The notes under the pieces: model-generated
Told to the model about the DNA's origin: nothing
The model's input: only the letters and a program-made list of their open reading frames with translations
Database searches by the model: none
Assembly (NCBI RefSeq): GCF_018129405.1
Contig: NZ_JAFCLP010000001.1
Coordinates: 1-64,000 of the forward strand
Origin: Bradyrhizobium iriomotense
GTDB taxonomy: Bacteria > Pseudomonadota > Alphaproteobacteria > Rhizobiales > Xanthobacteraceae
DNA: 64,000 nt
Direction: 5' to 3'
Shown here: piece after piece, positions 33,692-45,600 of the stretch
Layout of the letters: each line of letters begins with the position of its first letter
Position numbering within the stretch: position 1 is the first letter of the stretch
Program-made: the position numbers and the translations under genes

Positions 33692-36600
33692 TCAGGCATG
33701 GCCCTGAAGATTCATCGACAATGGACGTACGCGGAGGCCGGCGTTCGGATTCCACTGGGCCTTGTTCTGGCCCACGTGGTTGAGGAAATCGTCGAGCCAC
33801 TCCTGCGAACCATTGGAAGGTCCTGAGGCGAGATGCTCAACGGCATCGAGACTATTGTGCCAGTTTATGCTGGTTGTTTCCTTCGCGCTATTGATATTGC
33901 GCGAGGAGTGATGCTCCGGCGAAGAGAGGTCGTCTTGCGAGACTGTCGAGCTCTTCGGGACACCGCCCGTCAGGCTTGCCGACAGCGAGACAAAGGACTT
34001 GCCGGGATCCTCGGTTGTGCCGACGGACTTGCGGAACTCGCCGTTCTGCGAAGCGCTTGCGATCGGGCTCAGGAGGATGTTCGAGATCAGCGTAATGCCG
34101 CTGGGCTCGTCCGCCTTGGCGACCGCCGGTAGCGGCGGCGCGATCGTGGTCGTTGCCGGTGCAAGCGGGATCAGCGTCATCTGCGGCGCGACTTGAGCGG
34201 CAGCCGCGCTCTGCAACAGTGCCGCGGAAGCCGGTGCCGGATGTCCGGCCGGCTCCGGCAGCCGCCTTTCGCCCGCGCGCAGGGTCATGCCGGCCACGTC
34301 GTCGCCGAGATCTTCCGGCATTCCCATGGCGTTGCCCATCTCATGGACGATCGTCGTGAGCAGGTCCATGTGTCCGGCAGCCGGGCTTGACGATGCGGCT
34401 TCGAACACCTCATACGACAGCCGGATCGCGAACTCCCGGTTGTCGCCAGGCGTCGGGTCGACGAACCATCCCCAACCGGCCGCCGCGGCATCAAGAACGA
34501 TCGTCGATCCCGTCGTCGCACCCAACATCTGATCCGGCAGGTCGGCGATCAGGACCGTGACCTGATCGAGGATCGACAGACGCGGATCGGCCGGTCCAAG
34601 TGCGGCGGTCCAAGCCTGTTTCGCAGCCGCAACAATCGCCGTCAGCTGGTCGGCCGTCACCACGGCGACGTCCGTCGCCGGAGGCGCCGCCAGCGCGGCC
34701 ACCTGCGGCGTACCGCCACCGGCATAAGCGATATCGTCACCGCGGATCAGCACGTTGTCGAAGGACGCATTGCCGTTGCGGGCGTAGAGCCCGAGGCTGC
34801 CGTCGTGCACAAGGACATTGTAGTTGAAGTTCAGGACGCTCTTGCCGTTGAGGACGACGTTGACGTTGTTCGTCACGCCCTCGGACAGGGCTACGAGCAG
34901 ACTATAGTCGGTCCCGGCAGCGATGGTCGTGCTTGCGACGGCGTCGACGTACCAGTTGCCGTAGCTGCGGTGTCCGAGCACGACCTGGTTGGTTCCGGCG
35001 ATAATGCCGGCATAGAGGAAGTCGTTGCTCGATGTGTACGCAAAGGTGAGCCCTGCCGACGTGCCGGCCTTGGCCGCATTCACCGTCGCCGAGTATTCGA
35101 CGTAGGACAGTGGTGCAACCGCGAACGCACGCGTGGAGAAGGCGGCGTCGTTCGCCGGCGGAACCGCAAAATAGCGGCCGCTCGTCCCGCTGGTGGTGGT
35201 CCATGTCCCGGTCTGGGCCGCAAAGTTATTTGCGACGCCGTCCGAAAAATCTTCCAGCACATTATAGGTGAAGCTGATCGGCAACCTCTGCACCGTGTAC
35301 GAGGTGTACGCGGCGATGGAGTTATTGGTGCCGACGCCGACCATTCCCGTGTTCAGCGGCGCGTTGAACGCATAGGACACCTTGAGCGTGCTCGCGGCCT
35401 TGCCGCCGTTTGCACTGGTCACCGTCAGGGTCGCCACGGTTCCGTTGACCGAGAGCAACAGTGTGTTCTGCGAGTTCAGGCCCAACCCGGGCTTGCCGGC
35501 GGAAAGTGTCGCAAGATCAGTCCAGCCGGTGTCCGAACGCTGACCGATCTTGATCAGGTTGTTGGTGACGTCGATACCCGCGTACTTGAAGTTGTTCGTT
35601 CCCTGATAGTCGAAGATGATGAAGCCGTTCTGCAGGGTGCCACCGCTGGACACCTTCATGGTGGACTGGATTTCGAAGAAATTGCCCGGCAGCCACATAT
35701 CGAGGTCGAACAGGCTGACGTTGTCGCCGCTCACCTTCAACGTACTGTTCTGGTAGGTGCTGTTGGTCACGGACCAGCTGCCGCTGTCGGCGAACATGCC
35801 GGTTACGGTGTTTGGTGCGTAGCTCGCGCTGCGCAGCACGTCGCGCTGCGTGCCCGGCGTGTTACCAGCCTGCGGATCGGTCGGGGCACCGGTCTGGGCG
35901 TGCCAGGCGGCATCCTGCTGCAGCACCAGACCGAGCTCGCCGGCCGGCTCGCCATTTCGACTCGGGATGGGGTCGTTGGCCTTGGTCGGGGCCGGCGGCA
36001 GCGCGCCATTGTTCAGATCGGAGTAGCGCGTGGCGTCGACGCCGTCGCTCAGGGACTCCGCATACAGGAAGTGGTGCAGGAACGGCTGCATCGTGCGGCT
36101 GACCGTCGCCATGCCGAATTCGGAGAACGGCACGAGATAGCTGTTGTACTCACCGACCCAGTCGATGAGCCGGTCGCCGCCGGTATTGGCGATCAGAACG
36201 TCCTTCCCTGCTCCGCCGTAGGCCCGATCTTCGTAGGTCGGTGCGGTCTCCGGAACGTTGTTCAGCCCGTTCGCCGTCGTCAGGTCGTCGTCGGCGTTGA
36301 GCAGATCGTTGCCCCAGCCGCCATAAGTGTGGTCGCGGCCCGTGCCACCGACGATCCAGTCGTTGCCGTTATCGCCGAAGATATCGTCGTTGCCGTCGTC
36401 GCGGACCGGCCCGTACGTCACGGACTGGTTCTGGTTGCCCGGCGTCGTGCCACCCGGCCTCAGGACGCCCTCGGTCTGGTCGAAGTTCAGGAAGAACTCG
36501 AGGCCGGTACCCGTGCTGCTGGCAGTCCCATCCGCATTGAGGAGAATCTTCCGCATCGGATTGTTCTCGTCGTACAGCGCGAACTCGCCCGTACGGTTCG

Positions 36601-39600
36601 CGATGTGCGGATGGGTGAACTTGCCGTCCGGATCCGTCGGATTGAAGCGCAGCGCGTCACCGGGATTGAACGGATGGTAGTAGTCGGTCTCGGCGATGCC
36701 GTTGAGATCGAGGAGGCCGTTCTGCATCTGCGTGTAGGAGAGCTTCAGCGCCTCGGCGCCCGACACTGCGTCGTCGCCGGAGCCGCCATGGATCCAGTCG
36801 CTGCCGAGGCCGCCGAAGATGATGTCGTCGTTGTGCCGTCGGGTCTTGCCGTCGCTTGCGGCGCCGTTGTTCTTCGTGCTGACGACCGAGAAGTCGTCAC
36901 GGGTTCCGTCGAAGCTCGGGTCCGAGCTGAACGGCGTCAGGTCGACGGTCTTCTTCAGGGCGCCGCTCACATTGATCGTGTCGATCTGCATGTTGCCCGG
37001 CGTGAAGATGTACTCGTTCAGCGCGTTGCCGTTGCTGTACTTGGGATCGGCGTCGCTGGAGAGCAGCGGGGCGATGCCGAAGAGCGGCTCGCCCACGCTG
37101 ACCAGATAGGAGGCATTGGCGGGGTCGGTGCTAAGGCTGTTGCGGCTGGTGAAGATGCGGCCGTCGTCACCGATGATGCCGTCCGAGCCGGTGCCGCCGG
37201 AGATCCAGTCGTTACCATAGCCACCGATCAGGTCGTCGTCCTGGCCTTCGCCGTACAGCCAGTCCTCGCCCTTGCCGGCGTAGATGAAGTCGTCACCAGA
37301 TTCGCCATGCAGCTCGTCGGCCGCGCCGATGTCGGACGGCTGGTGCACCGGATCGAAATCAACGCCGCCCGGCGTGTAGTCGAGCAGACGATCGACCCGC
37401 GGGATGATGCGAACGAAGCCCACGGCGCTGTTGTAGTTGTCGTAGTTGAAGGACAGGAAGCCATTGAGCGTCTGGACCGGATTGCCAGCCTGCGCGATCG
37501 CGCCGGCGATGACGAGTGCGCCGACCGGTGGCGCAACCTGACCCTTGATGCCAACCAGGCGGATGACGTCGCCGTTGTCGCCGATGATCGAGTCGGAGTC
37601 GTTGGCATGGCCATTCGGCGTGGTTGCAATCAACGCGTTGCCGTCGATCCCCGCATCACCGATCGCGTTGCGGGCGATACCGCGGCCCGAACCACCGAAG
37701 ATCAGGTCGGAGCCGTCGGGCCGCTTGGCCGGCGTGTTGAGGCTGAACAGATCGGAGCTGCCGCCGATCAAGTCGTCCTGATTCTGGTTACCGAACAGGA
37801 TGTCGTTGTCACCGCCGCCTTCGATGTAATCCTGTCCGTCGGACGCTCCATCGAATGACGGACGCAGGAACAACGCATTGGCGGCGTCGCGGAACAGGTT
37901 GCCGGCGATGTTTGCGGCGACGTTGAGAACGCCCACTCGCCCGCCGATCGCGGTGGAATAGCTGGCGCTGCCGTCGCCATTGTCGATCAGCGTGTGAGAG
38001 ACGTACTCGATCGAGCCGTCGCCCTGCGCGACGTCGTTGCCCATTTCACCGAAGATCATATCGTCGGCAGCGCCGCCGGCGATGTAGTCGTTTCCGTACG
38101 AGCCGGCCGGCGCCAGCACCGTGCTATTGCCGTGGTCGAACAGGGTGATCAGGTAGTCGCCCCAGCTGCCATGGCCGCGCGGATCGGCTTGCGGCAGGCC
38201 GTTGGCGTAATCCAGGCCGGCGGCCAGGGTGTCGGTGCTCAAACCGGTGCTGTAGATCTGCGAACCCGAGAGGGTCTCGAAGCGCCCGTTGCGGAAGTCG
38301 CCGAGATGTGTCGTCCGGCTGAGCGCGACGTTGTCGCCGAACAGCAGGTCGCGGCCGTTTTCGCCGTCGAGCGAGTCGTTACCCATCCCGCCGATCAGGA
38401 TGTCTTCGCCGCCATTGCCGAAGATCGTGTCGTTGCCGCCGTACTGCCGGGACTGGCTGACGATGGTCCGGGCCAACAGCGTCGTCTCGATGCGCTGCGG
38501 CGTGAGCGAAACCGGCTTTGTGGTATCGCGCCAGCCGGAAGTGGCCTGCCCGATGTCGCCGAGGTCGCCGAAGATCACGTCGTCGTAGTCGCCGAACGCG
38601 TCGGTTGCGGTCGATCCTGGCGCGTCGCCGTAGATCAGGTCGTTGCCGCCGTCGGTGACGTTGTCGAGCACCGTGGTCCCGGTGTTGCCGGCCGTCTGCG
38701 CGACATTGAGGACGCGCGTGATGACGTCGACGTTGAAGCCGGAATCGCCGTAGATGTGGTCAACACCGCGCTGGCCGATGATCGTGTCGTTGCCCGACCC
38801 GCCGGCGAGATGATCGCCGGCCTGGCTGCCGATGATCGTATCGTCACCCTTGCCGCCGTAAGCCGTGATACCGACCGTCGGCAATTGCCCGGCCGGGATA
38901 TTGCCGAACAGGTTGTGCGCGTCGATGACGTCGTTGCCCGCGTACCTGTACTCGTTGGCCAGCGGGAACACGTAGAAGTCGGCGTTCTGGCCGAGCCTGT
39001 TGCGCTCGACGATCGTGCGCGTGAGCGTCGGCGCCGAATTGCCGTTGTTGGTCAGCGTCAGGAAGGCGGGCTTCAGGTCGAACATGAACAGCGTATCGAC
39101 CTTCGTCCCCTGCCCGGAGATGATCGCCTGCTCGGGACCTTCCGCGATGACACTGTTCGACACCTTCAGTACCAGCACCGAGCCTGCCACATGATCAATC
39201 TGGAAGACACGCTTGTTCCCGGGATCTCCCGGCGAGCCTGGCTTGTCCGGCGTGCCGTAGACAGCGATGTTCATGCCGGCCTTGAAGCCGTCGTCAGACC
39301 AGTTGAGGCCATCGGACCTCGTGATGGTGTCGCCGGCCGCATTCTGAGCAAACGTCACGAGATACTGCGAGCCCGCGATTGCGACAGCGCCGACGTCGGC
39401 CGCGATCCGTGCGCCTTCCGTGATCGTTGGCGCGCCCGGATCCGCCAGCGTCGTCGGAATGACGCTGTTCTTGACCTCGAGGGTCAATGTATTCGCGGTG
39501 ACGTCCACGAGTGTGAAGTTGACGTTGTTGTAGGTGGTGAGCGAGACCGAGATGGTCTGGCCCTTGGCAAAGCCTTCGGCCAGCCAGTTGCCGCCGTCGA

Positions 39601-42600
39601 ACCGTGTGATGGTGTCGCCGGTATTGGCACGGGCAAACGCGACCTGATAGGTGCCGCCGATGGCGATCAGGCCCTCCGGCACGAAGCCAGGATCGAACAG
39701 GCCCTGTCCCGGCTGCAGCTTGATCGTGCCGCTGTTCCACTCCTTGATCGTGTGGTTGCCATTCGCGAAGGTCGTGAAGGCGGGCGTCAGATCGCTCAGG
39801 ATCAGGGTGTTGTAGACCAGCGGATGAGCCGGATCGGTTCTGGTGAGAGTCTTCACGTTGCCGACTGGCGTGCCGTCGATCGTGATGAGGCCATCGACCA
39901 GGAAGCGGGTCAGATCGGTGCTGCCGTTCCAGTCGCCGGTCGTGCGCTTGATGACGCCGAACGTGCCTTCCAGCGTCGTGAACGTCGAGAATTCGAGGCC
40001 CAATCCGGCGACCTCGGGGTTGGCCTGCCCCAGGGACGGCGTCGCCATGGTGAACGACACGTTGTCCATGTGCGGCTGCGGCTTGTTGCTGAACTTGCCG
40101 AGCGAGGAGGATTTGTCCGCCTTGCCGTTGTACCAGATGCCGTCCTGCGTGGTGTCGCCGTAGACGACCAGAGGCGCATCGACGTTGACCGTCATCGGGG
40201 CCGCGAAGGTGGGTAAGCCCACCGCGCCCTTGACCAGCAGCGTGTCGCCGGCAACGGCGCCCGTGGCGAAGCCCGTCACCAGGAAATTGCCACTGATCCC
40301 GATCGTCACCGGCTCGGTGCCGACCGTAGGCACGACGGTGTTGACCGCCGTCAAGGTCAGGGTCAAATCCGTCACGCTCTTGATCGTGAAGTTGCCGTTG
40401 TTGGTGAGATTGCCGTTGGTGCTGGTCGTGCCCGAGAGAACGATCGTCTCGCCGGCAACGAAGCCATCCGATAGCCAGCTGCCGGTGCTGCGCGTGATCG
40501 TGTCACCGTTGCCATTGGGATTGCGCGCAAATGTGACGCCAGCGTACGACCACTCACCGGTGATGGTGATCTGTTGGCCGACGGCGAACGCGCTGTCGCC
40601 CAAATTGTCCGAAGCCCAGCCATGACCATCCGACCGGGTGATGCGGTTGGTCGTTCCCTGCGGATCGCCGTCCTGTGCGGCCGCGACGGTGTTGATGCCG
40701 TTGATGTATTCCGTCGTGCCGTTGACATTGATCGTATCGCCGCCGATGCGGACGATTGCCACCTTCTGGATCGCGGGCAGCGCGGTCAGATCACCGCCTG
40801 TGAGCCTCAGCTTCGTGCTGGTGGGATCGTCGGTCACGAACCACACGCCCGGCTGTCCGTTGATGGCGACTGCCTGGCCCTTGGCGAAGCCGTCGGCAAT
40901 CCAGCTGCCGCTGCTGCGCGTCAGCGCCTTCGCCGCGACGGTAAACGGTCCGGACACGACGTTCCGGCTGGTCACGGCCACGGTGCCGACAAGTCCGGTT
41001 GCGGGGGTCAGCGTCGTGTTGCCGAGAAGCAAGGCACTGCCGAAGCCGGTGCCGGACGGCGTGCTGGCGTTGTCGAAGCCAAGGACAGTGGCGTTCCCGA
41101 CATTGCCGTTGGACAGCGAGAATGACACCTGCTGCCCTGCTGCGAAGCCGAGATTGTCCCAGGACAGGCCGTCCCGGCGGATGATGCGGTCGGCCTGAAC
41201 GTCGAAGTTGCTGGTCACCTGCAGCCAGTCGGTCACCGAGATCGTCCCGGTGGCGTTGGCCAGAAGCGTCAGTGCGGGGGCTCCGTTGGCGGCAAGCAGA
41301 ACCAGGATGCTGCCGGGCTTGAGGTCCTGATCGAGGATCGCGGTGATCGTGTAGGAACCGGTGACGGCGCCGCCGACCGTGTCGAGGCTCAGCATCACTT
41401 GCTGGCCCACGGCGAAGCCGGCGTCCACCCACGAGCGGCCGTCCGTACGCTCGAGCGTGCCCATCTTGCCACCCAGGCTGGGCGTGATGTTGAAGGCGTT
41501 GGTCGGCGCGATGCCGGCCGTCATCTGGATCGGCGCATTGCCGCCACCGTGGACGGTGGTGAGCCCGCCGTGCGCGGAAACGAGCCCGATCGTGCCGTCG
41601 GCATTGTGATCCGGCCCCGGGATCAGCGTGCTGTTGATGTCCAGCCGGTCGTTGCCGGCGCCGAGGAAGATGTTCACCGACTCGATCGTCGAGTGGCTTG
41701 CATCGGTGCTGAACTCATGCGTGACCGGGTCGACGACGATCGATCCGTAGCTGATGCCGCCCGGATACTTGACGGACTCGCCGAATGGCGCCGGCGCACC
41801 CGCCAGCAACTTGCTGAAATCGAGGGTGCCGCCCATCTCGAAGCCCGTCAGGGCCGTCGAGGTCAGCGTGCCCGTATCGTTGGCGACCGTGCCGTCGTTG
41901 TAGATGTTGAGCACGTCGATCGACTGGGTCTCCGGCGGCTGCGGCGGGATGTTGAACAGCGGGCCATTGGCCTCGCCGGGCAGCAGCACGGCCTGTACGA
42001 GCGAACGGTCGGCCGCAGTGGTGCCGCCTTCCACGGCCAGCGGCCCACGGATGCCGTCGAGACGGTGCGCGACTTTCGGGAAGGCGCGATAATTCTCGTG
42101 GCCCGGCTGGATGTCGAACCATGGGTCGGCGATCAGCTGAACCGTAACCTGCTGATACCAGTTGCCGGTGTCCGGATAATTGATGTCGGGTTTGGGCGCA
42201 GGCGGCGTATAGGTCACGCGCGCGGCCATCTGGATGACCGTCACCGTAACGTTGTTGCCGTTGCCGCCGAGTGACCCGCTGTAGATGCCCGACGCCGGGT
42301 GGTCGGTCAGCACCAGCATATCGAGCTTGTCCGGGGTCGTGCCGGTGATGAGATCGATCTTCTCGATCTTGTCGCCGCCAATGCCCTTGATCTTGATCAG
42401 CTGGCCCTCGAAGAAACCGCTGTCGAGCCAGCTGGTGCCGTCCCTGCGGACCAGCACGTCCAGCATCTTCCTGATGCTGACGTTCTGGTACGAAGCAGCC
42501 GCAGCCGGACTGCCGCTGAGTGTCAGTTGCGAGTCGCTCACCCCGGTTACCGTAAGTGCCGTCCCCAGGGCACTCTGGTCCGCCTGGAGGATGGTGATCA

Positions 42601-45600
42601 CCTGCCCGATGGCAAAATTGTCGTTCTTGAAGCTGCCGACGTCGTTCCTGGTGATCACGTTGCCGGACACGCTGATGTTGCCGGTGAAGAGCTGGAACGG
42701 CACGTTCGTGACGCTGTAGTCGACGTTTCCGGTGTACCGGCCGCGTTCGACGACCATGTCGATTGCCACGGTCTTGTCGTCGTCGGTATCGAACGTACCG
42801 AACGCCGTCGGCAGGGCCGAGCCACCTGCATCCGTGAGGCGGATGGTGCTCGCCGTGACGCCGTCGTTCGCGGAATCGATCGTGTAGAAACCGCTGGGCA
42901 GATTGATGTCGCCGTTGTCGACACCGGCCACGCCGGTTCCCTCGATACGGATGCGCTGGCCCGGCAGGAATCCGTCGCCGATGAAGCTGCCGGTCTCCGA
43001 ACCGCTGGCGCGCGTGATGATCACAGTGTGGGCATCGACACTGGTCACGGTGATGTGGCCGGTGAAGAGCTGCACGGGCTGGAGCCCGCCCGTTTCCTGC
43101 AGACTGACCCGGCCGCCGGTCACGAGGTCGGTCTGTCCGTCCGTCACCACGTCGACGTTGACATCGGACTTCGGCGGGCTCTGCAGGCGCATCGTGTAGC
43201 TATCGCCCTCCCCCGGCCCGGCCGAGGTCGTACCAGCCGTGACCAGCGTCCGACCGGCGCTCTCGAGCAGGAACACGCCCGCCGTCTCGTCGTCCAGCAC
43301 CTTGGCATAGATCGGCGTGTCGCTGCTGAACGCGGCGTTCTTGTATGCCGTGTTCGTCGTCGATACGAGACCGTCCAGGTTAACGGTGCTCAGGAATACG
43401 CCGCCGGTGAAGGTCGGCACCACGTTGGCCAGTGTCTTCAACGTCAGCGTCGTCTCGGTAGCAGCAGTGATGAGATAGACGCCAGCGTTCGGACCACCCG
43501 TGATGGTGATCCTGTGACCGACCGAGTAGCCATCGGTCAGCCAATTGGCGCCGAAATCCGCCGGATCCTGGCGGCTGACCGTGGCGCCGGCGAAGGTGAG
43601 ATTCAACGACTGATCAACGTAGATCGAATGAACGATCGTCGTGTTGTGCGGATCCTGGACCTCGCCGTCGTTCACGGCCGAGGCGACAATGATGACCGGG
43701 CTGTTCCAATTGCTTGAATCGAACGTCAGGTAATAGACTCCCGAACGCACGCCAGACTGATCCAGCCCAACCTTCAGACGCGACGGATCGAGCGAGCTCA
43801 GCGTCATCCGGCTGTCCTGCGGCTTCAGCGCAATGGTGACCGAGCCGCCGACGGGCTGGTTCTCGAGCTCGACGGCATAGAGGTCGGTCACCTTGGTCGT
43901 GTCGTCACCCTCGAGGACGATCGTGTTGTTGTCGCTCGGATGGTTGAGATACTTCGCCGGATAGTTGACGGGATCGGTCGTCGTCGGATCCAGTTGCGTG
44001 ATCAGGATCCCCGGCTGGTCGTTGTCGTGAATCGTCACTTCGACGTTGCGCACGATGGCATGGTTGAAGGAGGCATCGTCGCTCAGGACGCTGTGGCTCG
44101 TCACCACCGTCCGCACACCCTCCGGCCGGTCGTCGTCGACCGCCATCAGATGGACCAGATGCTCGTGCGCCTTGTCCCAATTGGTGTCGTCGAACACCAG
44201 CACGATGGACCGCGCCGGGACGTGGATGAGGGTTCCGTTGAGGTAGATGTCGCGGTCATAGTTCGTTGCCGCAATCGCTCCGACCTTCGAATCGTCCTCC
44301 GCCAGAAGCATGCTGTCGCCCGGCGGCAGGCCGTTCGCGTCAAGAGGAACCAGGCCGTTGCCGAGCTCGTCCAGGATGTCGCCCGAATGCAGCAGCCCGT
44401 CCTTCACATGCTCTTCCTCCGGCGGCATCGCCGCCGTGATGGTGACGTAGACGTGGGTGCCGTGGACCGGGGCATGCTGCAGATAGACGCCATAGACGTC
44501 CTGCGTGCCGCTCTCGCTGATGTCGGTGAAACCGCGGCTCGCATCGCCGAGCACTTCCTCGTCGATGATCACCTGTCCCTGGTTGGGCCGCGCGACGCTG
44601 AGATCGATGCCGTCGGCAACGATACCGTCATAGGCCGAGTCATCCGAGGTGACCCGGTTGTTCACCATTCCACTCGTGCCTTCGATATCGCGTGACACCA
44701 CCGGGCCGGTGACGTCACCCGCAACGTTCAGCGTGTCGTTTCCGAGGCCGCCGATGACCCGCGTCGCCACGCCCGGCTGCGTGCTGAGCACGTCGATGAT
44801 GTCGTCTCCCTCCAGCGCATCGACCTCGAGAACCTCGATGTTCTGATAGGTCACCGTCAGGCCGGCTCCGAAGATGCCCTTTTCAGTGACGACGATGTGG
44901 TCGGCAAACTCGGTGCCGAGGATCACCAGTTTGTCGAAGCCGTTGCCGCCGTCGACCGACACCGGCGCGTTAATGTTGTATTCGACCTGGTTGGCACCGG
45001 CGCCCGTTCGAATGGCGGTTTCGGCCGCCGTCGAGAAGCCCCTGGTGAGCTTTGGCTTTGCGATCTCCTGGACCGGATCGACCCAGACGATGTCGCCCGT
45101 GACCGGGTTGGTCTCGGCCAACGCGAAGGCCCGTACCGTGAAGAGGTCGTTGCCATCGTCGCCTTCGAGGCGCAACGGCGATTGATTGCTGTAGACGGTG
45201 AACGTGTCATCGCCCGTGCCGCCCTCGGCCACCAGCGGCGAGGTCGCACCTGCAGAGAGCCAGCCGCGCGTCGTGGCGACCGTCCCGTAGATGCTCTGGG
45301 GCGTCAGCGAATTGACCAGTTGCGGGAACTGATCGTAGGGCGTCACGACCGAACCGCCGAACGTGTTGCCGAGCGGCGCCGGCGAATGCGTGCTGCCGTC
45401 ACGCTGATAGCCGTAGATCTGGCCGATCTGGAACGAGTCGTTGTCGGCCCCGCCATCCAGCGTCGTAATGGCGGCATTGTCGTCCACCGCAAAGTAGTCG
45501 TTGCCGCCCTGGCCGAACACCATCAAGCTGCCGTTGATGGAGCTGTCGTAATTGATGCGCTGGACGCTTTGCGACCGGACGTTCGGATCGTTGTTGGGAT

